A DNA stretch of 7,010 nt from Alphaproteobacteria bacterium (GTDB lineage Bacteria; Pseudomonadota; Alphaproteobacteria; Thalassobaculales; Thalassobaculaceae): contig JAPKDN010000173.1 of the NCBI GenBank assembly GCA_028822575.1, positions 1 to 7,010 on the forward strand. Reading direction: 5' to 3'. Of the stretch, positions 1 through 5,443 are shown piece after piece. How positions within the stretch are numbered: the first letter of the stretch is position 1; every line of letters begins with the position of its first letter. A model generated the notes under the pieces. That model saw nothing but the letters and a program-made list of their open reading frames with translations, did no database searches and had not been told where the DNA came from. A program made the translations under genes and the position numbers.

Positions 1-147
1 CGAGAAATGCGTATTATTAAGATCGGTCCAACCATACAACGAGGCCAGCCGATAGGCCGCCGCCAGTTCACAGCGTGCTTCCCATTCGATCTCCGTCATG
101 CCATCTGGCACGGCACCCGCGGCGCCCATAACCTTATCCAACATCAT
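1..147 (-). CDS. Class II aldolase/adducin family protein, N-terminal fragment
   Basis: Partial gene running off the left edge; only the first 49 codons are present and the frame is open to base 1. The translation begins MMLDKVMGAAGAVP and continues through EARCELAAAYRLASLYGW to TDLNNTHFS. This resembles the start of class II aldolase/adducin proteins, where a helix of the type 'R-x-x-L-A-A-A-Y-R-L' is followed by 'W-T-D-L-x-x-T-H-x-S', the beginning of the active-site region. Known members are metal-dependent aldolases, epimerases or decarboxylases acting on sugar phosphates or hydroxy acids; the substrate here cannot be told. A very strong ribosome binding site (GGGGGAGGTGAT, minus strand, about 145-156) lies 2 bases before the ATG at 147 and 5 bases before the ATG at 144, so 144 may be the true start. 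It is divergent from the VOC/crotonase operon and may share its control region. Family call fairly sure; function unknown. Confidence 0.82.
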   Translation of the reverse strand, partial: MMLDKVMGAAGAVPDGMTEIEWEARCELAAAYRLASLYGWTDLNNTHFS

Positions 148-234
148 CACCTCCCCCACTCTTCCCGGCATGCACCACTCTAGTTTATACAATTGATGAC
201 CATAGGAAATAACCCTTGGATCGGGGAGGTGATA
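148..234. promoter_or_regulatory. Divergent control region between the aldolase-like gene and the VOC operon
   Basis: This 87-base spacer must carry promoters for both directions. Its centre (about 181-212) is A/T-rich against GC-rich surroundings. It includes GTTTATACAA at 183-192, which matches 8 of 10 positions of the TTGTATACAA-like palindromes bound by some GntR-family (FadR/FCD type) repressors. On the minus strand the same bases read TTGTATAAAC, giving a possible -10 element TATAAA for the aldolase-like gene. I cannot identify a convincing -35 box on either strand. The operator reading is inference from one imperfect site. Confidence 0.3.
223..233 (+). promoter_or_regulatory. Strong ribosome binding site fixing the VOC gene start
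   Basis: GGGGAGGTGAT is an extended match to the 16S rRNA anti-Shine-Dalgarno sequence. GGAGG (225-229) lies 5 bases before the ATG at 235. It decides the start of the VOC gene against the upstream in-frame TTG at 193 and ATG at 196, which lack such a site. Confidence 0.85.
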
Positions 235-1125
235 ATGAGCGGGTATGATCTTGCCTATGTTGCGCTCGCAGTGCGCGACATGGACGCGGCGAGCATTGTG
301 TTGGGCGAGGATCTTGGGCTCGAGCGTCTATCGCTCACCGGCCATGATGGCCCGGTGCCCGTCTTTGGGATCGGCGGAACCGCGCTAGCCCTATTCGAGG
401 TCGGCGATCCGTTTTTGGCGAGCGAGCGAGCCGGTGTCGATCATATCGCCTTCACCGCCGACGACCCGCGCTCCACGGCGCTCGATTGCGGTTTTGAAGC
501 GGTCATGAGCGTCGGGGCAGGCCTCGGAGGCGCCGAACAAGTCCTCATCAATGGTTCGGCAACCAAAGGTGTCGCCACCCGCTTTAGCACGCCACTCGAC
601 TTGTCGGGCCCGATTACCAAACGGGTCGAGCGGATAGACCACCTCGGCATCGCGTCGGGGGATAACCGCGCTGCCGAAGCGTTGTTCGCGGGCCGCGTTG
701 GCCTTGTCGTCGAGAGCCGACAGACGGATATATATGGGGTGATCTATCGTAACCGCCCGCCAGAGCCGGTTGGCGGCCTGAGGGTTTCATTCCTAACGAC
801 CGGTGACTGCGAATTGGAATTTCTGCAAAATTTTGACCCCAACCACGGGGTTGAGATGAAACACGACACCGCCGGTGACACGAAACAGGACCAGGGCGCG
901 ATCGCCGGGTACGTGGCGAAATATGGCGCCGGGCTGCATCATATCGCGCTCAAAACGCCGAATATCGACGCGACGCTGGCACATCTCAGCGCTAAGGGCC
1001 GCCGGATGATTGATACCAAAGGCCGACCTGGCTCCCGACAGGCGCTGATCGGCTTTGTCCATCCAGCCGCTTTTGGCGGGGTATTGATGCATTTCGTGGA
1101 ACGCGAGGAAATCGGCAATGCTTGA
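235..1125 (+). CDS. Tandem-domain VOC family protein (glyoxalase / methylmalonyl-CoA epimerase-like)
   Basis: A 296-residue vicinal oxygen chelate protein with two VOC modules, about residues 4-120 and 132-290. The C-terminal module has the landmarks of methylmalonyl-CoA epimerase-like proteins: IDHLGIA (H136), ELEFLQ (E195), GLHHIAL (H236), and a tail ID-x-KGRPGSRQ...FVHPAAFGGVLMHFVE. By alignment from memory the metal ligands would be H136, E195, H236 and H286; H286 sits where epimerases usually have Glu (GVLIEL). The N-terminal module keeps DHIAF (H70) and ALFE (E55), but its first strand reads YVALAV without the usual His, so it may be structural only. Such proteins catalyse epimerisation, isomerisation, C-C cleavage or dioxygenation through a divalent metal. 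The start is set by the ribosome binding site at 223-233; an in-frame TTG at 193 would add 14 poorly supported residues. It overlaps the next gene by 8 bases, implying translational coupling with the crotonase. The specific reaction is unknown. Confidence 0.88.
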   Translation: MSGYDLAYVALAVRDMDAASIVLGEDLGLERLSLTGHDGPVPVFGIGGTALALFEVGDPFLASERAGVDHIAFTADDPRSTALDCGFEAVMSVGAGLGGAEQVLINGSATKGVATRFSTPLDLSGPITKRVERIDHLGIASGDNRAAEALFAGRVGLVVESRQTDIYGVIYRNRPPEPVGGLRVSFLTTGDCELEFLQNFDPNHGVEMKHDTAGDTKQDQGAIAGYVAKYGAGLHHIALKTPNIDATLAHLSAKGRRMIDTKGRPGSRQALIGFVHPAAFGGVLMHFVEREEIGNA

Positions 1126-1891
1126 ACGTGAGCGGCGCGGCGGCGTCGAGATCCTGACCATCAATCGTCCAGACGCTGGCAATTCGATCAGCAGCGGGCT
1201 GACCACGGAGCTTCTGGCGTCTTTGGAAGAACTGGCGGACGATAGCTCCCTGCACGCCGTGATCATTACCGGGGCCGGCGACAAGTTCTTCTGTACCGGC
1301 GGGGATGTGAAGGAATACCGGACGATCGAGAGCCCGGAGGCCCTGAACAGACATTTTGACCGCACAAGACGGGCGATGGACCTGATCGAGGCGCTTCCGG
1401 TGCCGGTTATCGCCGCGGTCAATGGCTACGCGCTTGGTGGCGGCGGCGAGATCCTGCTGTGCTGTGACCATCGGGTCGCCGACGAGCGCGCGCAAATCGG
1501 CTGGCCACAGTCACGTCTTGGCATCATCCCGGCTTGGAATGGTATTGACCGTCTGGTTCGTGATTGCGGCCCCCGGGTCGCCTCACGCCTAATGACGACA
1601 GGCGTGCGTATCACTGCACAACAGGCCTTGGAGCATGGAATCGTCGATCAAATCGCCAAGCCGGACGCGTCTCTGGACGATGCCTTAGCCCATGCGACGA
1701 TACTCGAGGCGGCCGCGCCAATGGCGCTGCGGTTCACCAAGCAGGTCATCAAGGCGACGGGCAGCAAGAGCCCAGGAGCCGTGCGCGAACTGCAACGCGA
1801 GGGTTTCGCCACCCTCTGGTTCAGCGCCGACCACAAGGAGGCCGAAGCCGCCTTCGCGGAAAAACGCGCACCGGTTTTCAAGGGACGCTAG
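1118..1891 (+). CDS. Crotonase family protein (enoyl-CoA hydratase/isomerase)
   Basis: A 257-residue crotonase of normal length. The first oxyanion-hole segment is FFCTGGD (58-63) and the second is NGYALGGGGE (102-111), with G108 at the position of rat mitochondrial hydratase Gly141. E111 aligns with catalytic Glu144. Exactly 20 residues later, where Glu164 should be, the motif reads WPQSRLG, so the second acid is Q131. Hydratases normally use both acids; crotonases with one are often isomerases, decarboxylases or other CoA-thioester enzymes, so plain hydratase activity should not be assumed. The following IIPAWNG-x-x-RL replaces the usual IPG-x-GGTQRL. The C-terminus (EAEAAFAEKRAPVFKGR) is the usual family ending. 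The ATG lies inside the end of the VOC gene (8-base overlap) with GAGGAA at 1105-1110, 7 bases upstream, so the two are one operon. An acyl-CoA substrate shared with the VOC protein is plausible but inferred. Confidence 0.93.
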   Translation: MLERERRGGVEILTINRPDAGNSISSGLTTELLASLEELADDSSLHAVIITGAGDKFFCTGGDVKEYRTIESPEALNRHFDRTRRAMDLIEALPVPVIAAVNGYALGGGGEILLCCDHRVADERAQIGWPQSRLGIIPAWNGIDRLVRDCGPRVASRLMTTGVRITAQQALEHGIVDQIAKPDASLDDALAHATILEAAAPMALRFTKQVIKATGSKSPGAVRELQREGFATLWFSADHKEAEAAFAEKRAPVFKGR

Positions 1892-1921
1892 GACCGGTTG
1901 AATTCGAGGCGGACAACACCC

Positions 1922-3217
1922 TCACCCGCCGAAAAACCGCTCCAACCTGAAGGGCGTCATATCGACGGTGGTTGGTGCGCCGGCGACCATCTCGGCGGCC
2001 AGCTTGCCCGCGGCGGGGCCGATGCCGAAGCCGTGGCCACTGAAACCGGTCGCGAGGTAAAAACCAGGCATCTCATCAACCGGCGCGATAACCGGGACCG
2101 CGTCGGGTGTGACGTCGATCAGGCCCGCCCATGTCTCGACGATCTCGACATCCTTCAAAGCCGGGAACAGACGTCTAAGGTTCGCCGAGGCTTCACCGAG
2201 AATAGACTTATTGGGCATCGGGTCATTGACGCGGGTTTCCTCGAACGGGCTTGGGCCGTACAAGTTCCATCGCCTCGGCGTCATAAGTTCGTTATAAAAT
2301 CGATGATCCAAACGCAGCCGCAGTCTGTTCCGCTCGGCCTTGAAGGCGGGCATGAATTTGCCCATCCAACGCAGAGTGTCCGGGACGATCGGCGCCTCGG
2401 TCGCGGCGCCATGAGCGACGGTGTAACCACCATCCTTACGGCGGCGAAATGCCACATCCTTGGTCCAAATCGCATGGTCGGACACAAAGGGTGCGGGACC
2501 GGTGCGAAACACCGAGGAGCGAACCTTCAGTTGGGGCAAGGTGATACCGTGACGCGCGCAAAACAGCGAAGACCAAGCACCGGCGGCGCATAGTACGGTA
2601 TTGGTACGCACCCGGCCAAGCTCCGTCACGACGCTCGATACACGCCCCACCTCGGTTTCCAGCCCGCGCACCGCGCAGTTCGTGGCAATGGTCGCACCAA
2701 GCCGTTCGGCGGCACGCGCTAAGGCCGGGGTCGCCAGAAGCGGTTCCGCGCGCCCATCGCTTGGGGTATGCAAAGCCGCGATCCAACGTCCCGTCGCCCC
2801 CGGCAGACGCTCCTCGATGTCCTGACGCGACATTAGACGACTGTCGATCTGATACTGCTTGGCGTGTTCCAGCCAATCCTCATAGGCTGCGACCTGCTCC
2901 TCGGTATCGGCGAGGTAGTACACACCGGCCTGTTTGAAGCCGAGATCCTCACCGATCTCCTTGGCGAGCCCCCGCCAAATCCGGAGGCTCTCGATGATCG
3001 CCGGAATCTCCGCCGGGTCCCTGCCCTGCTGGCGCACGAAACCCCAATTGCGCGAGGATTGTTCTCCCGCGACCCGGCCCTTCTCGCAAAGCACGACAGA
3101 TTGTCCTCGTTTCGCCAAATAATACGCGGCGGCGGTACCGACGATCCCGGCCCCAATGATCACCACATCGGCTTTGGTGGGCAGTGTGCCGTCGGTGGCC
3201 TGTTGTGAATCGATCAC
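1922..3217 (-). CDS. FAD-dependent oxidoreductase of the DAO (DadA/sarcosine oxidase-like) family
   Basis: A 431-residue flavoprotein counted from the GTG at 3217. It has an N-terminal Rossmann motif IIGAGIVG (GxGxxG at residues 22-27) with acidic E45 ending the second strand for FAD ribose. Next come SSRNWGFVRQQG (54-65), the CAAGAWS flavin motif (210-216), and the C-terminal signature WAG...TPD..P (363-375) leading to ATGFSGHGFGIGP (389-401). This is the pattern of D-amino-acid dehydrogenase, glycine/sarcosine oxidase and related amine oxidases, which transfer hydride from an amine to FAD. No Cys sits in the C-terminal flavin motif, so covalent FAD of the monomeric sarcosine oxidase kind is not expected. 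There is no signal peptide or membrane segment, so it is probably cytoplasmic. An in-frame ATG at 3286 would add 23 arginine/serine-rich residues without a ribosome binding site. It converges tail to tail with the crotonase gene, 30 bases apart. The amine substrate is unknown. Confidence 0.88.
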   Translation of the reverse strand: MIDSQQATDGTLPTKADVVIIGAGIVGTAAAYYLAKRGQSVVLCEKGRVAGEQSSRNWGFVRQQGRDPAEIPAIIESLRIWRGLAKEIGEDLGFKQAGVYYLADTEEQVAAYEDWLEHAKQYQIDSRLMSRQDIEERLPGATGRWIAALHTPSDGRAEPLLATPALARAAERLGATIATNCAVRGLETEVGRVSSVVTELGRVRTNTVLCAAGAWSSLFCARHGITLPQLKVRSSVFRTGPAPFVSDHAIWTKDVAFRRRKDGGYTVAHGAATEAPIVPDTLRWMGKFMPAFKAERNRLRLRLDHRFYNELMTPRRWNLYGPSPFEETRVNDPMPNKSILGEASANLRRLFPALKDVEIVETWAGLIDVTPDAVPVIAPVDEMPGFYLATGFSGHGFGIGPAAGKLAAEMVAGAPTTVDMTPFRLERFFGG

Positions 3218-3225
3218 TTTGAAAT

Positions 3226-3230
3226 CCTCC
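3226..3230 (-). promoter_or_regulatory. Ribosome binding site deciding the GTG start of the FAD oxidoreductase
   Basis: GGAGG on the minus strand lies 8 bases before the GTG at 3217. The ATG at 3286 has no comparable purine-rich sequence at the right distance. The GTG also places the GxGxxG motif at residue 22, near the usual N-terminal position for this family. Confidence 0.7.
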
Positions 3231-3329
3231 ACATCACTCGAGGCGTTCACGGAAGACCGGCGCCTAATTGCATTCACCCGCCACACATTTTGTTTATCTC
3301 AAACATCCGGCCCCAACCCGCGGGAAAGC

Positions 3330-3346
3330 GCCCCCACGAAGGGGGC
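3330..3346 (-). terminator. Hairpin terminator candidate behind prfC
   Basis: On the minus strand a perfect 6-bp stem GCCCCC/GGGGGC closes a TTCGT loop, starting 18 bases after the prfC stop codon. It is followed by GCTTTCCC, a poor T-run, so termination may be weak or Rho-assisted. It lies between prfC and the FAD gene on the same strand and would separate the two transcripts. Stem and loop are seen directly; terminator function is inferred. Confidence 0.55.
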
Positions 3347-3364
3347 CACAAACCCCCGTCGCCC

Positions 3365-4954
3365 CTAGGTGGTTTGTTCCCGGGTCTTTAGAAGCCGTAC
3401 ATCCGGCCAAGCTTCCGTCGTATGTTGGAGATGCCAGGCGTTGCGCGCCAGAAAGATCGGTAGATCGTCGTGATCATGAGCCAGATCCCCCTGGTTCTTA
3501 TCAACGAAACGCTTCACCTCCGCCGGGTCATCGGCATCGATCCACCTCGCTGTGTGCAAGGCGGCCACCTCGAACATGACCGGGATATCGTACTCGGTGC
3601 GGATCCGATCGGCCAAAACCTCGAACTGCAAGGTCCCCACCACGCCGACGATCCAGTTGGAGCCTATATTGGTGCGGAACACCCGGGCCACACCCTCTTC
3701 GGCGAGTTGTGTGACCGCACGTCCAAGATGCTTGGCCCGCATTGGATCGAGCGGCCGCACCCGTTGCAGCATTTCCGGCGCAAAACTAGGAATTCCGTTA
3801 AAGCGCAACGCCTCACCCTCGGTAAGCGCGTCACCGATCCGCAGATTGCCGTGATTGGGAATGCCAATGATATCGCCAGGGAAAGCTTCCTCGGCCAGCT
3901 CCCGCTCTCGCGCCAGGAACATCACCGCGTTGTGGACATTGATCTGCTTACCGCTGCGCACATGTTTTAACTTCATCCCGCGCTTGAAATGACCAGAACA
4001 AAGGCGCGCGAATGCCACGCGGTCTCGGTGCTTAGCATCCATGTTCGCTTGAATTTTGAAGACGAAGGCAGAAACTTTGGTTTCCGATGGCGCAACCTTG
4101 CGGGTTTCCGACGGTTGAGGCCGGGGTGATGGCGCGAAATTCGCAATACCACGGAGCAACTCACGCACCCCAAAATTATTGATCGCACTGCCGAAATATA
4201 CTGGTGTCCGGTTCCCTTCGAGAAAGGATTGAACCTCAAATTCCGGGCACAGGCCACGGGCCATTTCAACTTGATCCCGTAGCTCAGAGACAGCGCTCGC
4301 CGGCAGCAATTCGTCAAGTTTCGGATCATCCAAACCATCACAGATAAGGCCTGGGTCCGGGGTATCATGGCTGCCCTTCTCCACGAGCATCAGTCGGTCG
4401 TTAAGAAGGTCGAAACAGCCCTTGAAGAGCTGCCCCATACCGATCGGCCAACTCGCCGGCGTAACTTCGATCTGTAGGGTCTGCTCGATCTCGTCCAATA
4501 ACTCGAACGGGTCCTGGGCTTCGCGGTCCATCTTATTAATGAAGGTGACGATGGGCATATCCCGCAGTCGACAAACCTCGAACAGCTTTCGGGTTTGCTC
4601 CTGGATGCCGCGGGCGGCATCGATCACCATGACAGCGGAATCTACTGCCGTTAGTGTCCGGTAGGTGTCCTCCGAGAAATCCTCATGGCCTGGCGTATCG
4701 AGCAGATTGAAGGCATGGCCATCGAACTCGTAACTCATCACCGAGGAGGCGACCGAAATTCCCCGCTCGCGCTCGACCTTTAGCCAGTCTGAATGCGCGC
4801 GCCGACGATCACCGCGCGCCTTGACGGCGCCAGCCATCTGGATTGCTCCACCGAAAAGCAGCAGTTTTTCGGTTAGCGTGGTTTTGCCGGCATCGGGGTG
4901 CGAGATAATCGCGAAAGTCCGGCGCCGCGTGATCTCGGATTCGAAACTGGCCAT
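3365..4954 (-). CDS. prfC: Peptide chain release factor 3 (RF3)
   Basis: A 529-residue translational GTPase, the same length as E. coli RF3 and similar along its whole length. RF3 removes RF1/RF2 from the ribosome after peptide release, in the cytoplasm. The GTPase domain carries G1 HPDAGKTT (19-26), a switch I region ERGISVASS (63-71), G3 DTPGHEDFSEDTYRTLTAVD (86-105), G4 NKMD (140-143) and G5 GSA (255-257). RF3 landmarks beyond the G domain include FVFKIQANMD-x-KHRDRVAF (298-315), HNHG-like PNHGNLRIGD (366-375), GIPSFAPE (387-394), QLAEEG (416-421) and VVGTLQFEVL (438-447), ending YPDV-like WPDVRLLKTRE. The ATG is preceded by AAGGCGG, with AAGG 6 bases upstream. It has its own promoter candidate (4984-5012) and a hairpin behind it, so it appears to be a single-gene transcript. 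No truncation or lost motif is seen. Confidence 0.97.
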   Translation of the reverse strand: MASFESEITRRRTFAIISHPDAGKTTLTEKLLLFGGAIQMAGAVKARGDRRRAHSDWLKVERERGISVASSVMSYEFDGHAFNLLDTPGHEDFSEDTYRTLTAVDSAVMVIDAARGIQEQTRKLFEVCRLRDMPIVTFINKMDREAQDPFELLDEIEQTLQIEVTPASWPIGMGQLFKGCFDLLNDRLMLVEKGSHDTPDPGLICDGLDDPKLDELLPASAVSELRDQVEMARGLCPEFEVQSFLEGNRTPVYFGSAINNFGVRELLRGIANFAPSPRPQPSETRKVAPSETKVSAFVFKIQANMDAKHRDRVAFARLCSGHFKRGMKLKHVRSGKQINVHNAVMFLARERELAEEAFPGDIIGIPNHGNLRIGDALTEGEALRFNGIPSFAPEMLQRVRPLDPMRAKHLGRAVTQLAEEGVARVFRTNIGSNWIVGVVGTLQFEVLADRIRTEYDIPVMFEVAALHTARWIDADDPAEVKRFVDKNQGDLAHDHDDLPIFLARNAWHLQHTTEAWPDVRLLKTREQTT

Positions 4955-4983
4955 GATCCGCCTTGGTTCTTCTGGGCGCCGGA

Positions 4984-5012
4984 TATATAGGCCGTGGCGC
5001 GATGAAAGCCAA
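4984..5012 (-). promoter_or_regulatory. prfC: Sigma70-like promoter candidate for prfC
   Basis: On the minus strand TTGGCT (5007-5012; 4 of 6 to TTGACA) is separated by exactly 17 bases from TATATA (4984-4989; 4 of 6 to TATAAT). The A/T-rich -10 stands out in very GC-rich DNA. Transcription would begin near 4977 and give a short leader containing the AAGGCGG ribosome binding site. The spacing is ideal; function is inferred. Confidence 0.5.
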
Positions 5013-5078
5013 CCGGTCGGCGGTCTGGCCCGTCAGTCTTTCGCCTTGTCTGCCGTCGCCTCCAACGTCTCGCTGCCG

Positions 5079-5114
5079 GCAAGCGATGGCAAAAATAATT
5101 TTTTCATCGCTTGC
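5079..5114. repeat. Perfect 10-bp inverted repeat with an A/T-rich centre
   Basis: GCAAGCGATG (5079-5088) is exactly repeated in inverse as CATCGCTTGC (5105-5114). The 16 bases between are nearly all A and T, and AAAAA (5091-5095) can pair with TTTTT (5100-5104), so the hairpin could extend inward past a small GC bulge. No T-run follows either arm, so it is not a classical terminator. It lies between the lipoprotein gene and the prfC promoter. It could be a transcript-end structure for the lipoprotein message or a protein binding site. Confidence 0.6.
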
Positions 5115-5186
5115 TTCATAGCTCCACTGCTCCGGTGGCCCAAGCTTATCGACCTCGTTAGATCTGTATAACGCAGCTTCCAATTG

Positions 5187-5303
5187 CTACGTCGTGACGG
5201 CGCCCTTGGCTTTCCTGAGGATATCCACTTTGGTCTCACCAACGCACCCGGTGAGAAACAACCCCAACATCGGGACCATCGCGAGCTTGAAAAGGTTTGT
5301 CAT
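5187..5303 (-). CDS. Small putative lipoprotein (38 aa), entericidin-like in size
   Basis: A complete 38-codon frame, ATG at 5303 to TAG at 5187, too short for ordinary ORF filters. The product starts MTNLFKLAMVPML and has a short basic N-region (K6), a hydrophobic stretch (residues 7-17) and the lipobox LTGC with C20. After signal peptidase II cleavage the mature peptide would be 19 residues (CVGETKVDILRKAKGAVTT), with charged residues and a predicted short amphipathic helix, anchored in a membrane by lipidated Cys. Size and layout recall entericidin-type and other mini-lipoproteins, but I see no clear sequence match and claim no function. Only a weak AGGT (5313-5316) precedes the ATG by 9 bases. 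It is divergent from the P1 peptidase gene and 232 bases upstream of prfC. The signal sequence is what makes a chance frame unlikely. Confidence 0.6.
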   Translation of the reverse strand: MTNLFKLAMVPMLGLFLTGCVGETKVDILRKAKGAVTT

Positions 5304-5443
5304 GACCCGATTACCTAAAATTCCGCTGATCTCGCGATGTCAATCAATTCAGTTCAGGAACGTCGCATCGCTCGCGCACCAAGCGAGAAGGTCGTGTTAA
5401 ACTTAGTTCGAATAATCGTAAACGCCATGACGGGTTGCCTCAC
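5304..5443. other. Intergenic region between the lipoprotein and P1 peptidase genes
   Basis: This 140-base divergent spacer should hold the start signals of both genes. On the minus strand there is a perfect -35-like TTGACA (5338-5343), but 17 bases on the -10 is only TTTTAG (5315-5320) and would leave a leader of about 5 bases. On the plus strand AATAAT (5411-5416) resembles a -10 without a -35 at a proper distance. A small 5-bp stem CTCGC/GCGAG (5371-5387) is also present. I assign no promoter with confidence. Confidence 0.35.

Noticed and set aside
146..233. 11-bp inverted repeat ATCACCTCCCC (146-156) / GGGGAGGTGAT (223-233) bounding the divergent spacer
   Set aside because: Fully explained by two strong, near-identical Shine-Dalgarno sequences on opposite strands.
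793..1495. Two long minus-strand ORFs opposite the VOC and crotonase genes (793-1422 and 992-1495)
   Set aside because: Both lie under well-supported plus-strand genes, have no recognisable motifs and have no ribosome binding site.
1870..1899. Repeated ACCGGTT at the end of the crotonase gene, considered as a terminator stem
   Set aside because: A 6-bp self-complementary repeat with a 17-base loop and no T-run; weak and probably chance.
1898..2593. 231-codon plus-strand ORF opposite the FAD oxidoreductase
   Set aside because: It is antisense to a gene with clear flavin motifs; its translation has no domain pattern and is the usual GC-rich shadow.
3470..3970. 166-codon plus-strand ORF within prfC
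   Set aside because: Antisense shadow of the conserved C-terminal half of RF3, with no signature of its own.
5033..5119. 28-codon minus-strand frame starting MKQAMKKLFLPSLAG, considered as a second mini-lipoprotein
   Set aside because: It has no Cys and no lipobox, its GGAG is only 2 bases from the ATG, and its bases are explained by the inverted repeat at 5079-5114.
5315..5343. TTGACA-17-TTTTAG as promoter for the small lipoprotein gene
   Set aside because: The -35 is perfect but the -10 is poor, and the predicted transcript would start about 5 bases before the ATG, removing the only candidate ribosome binding site.
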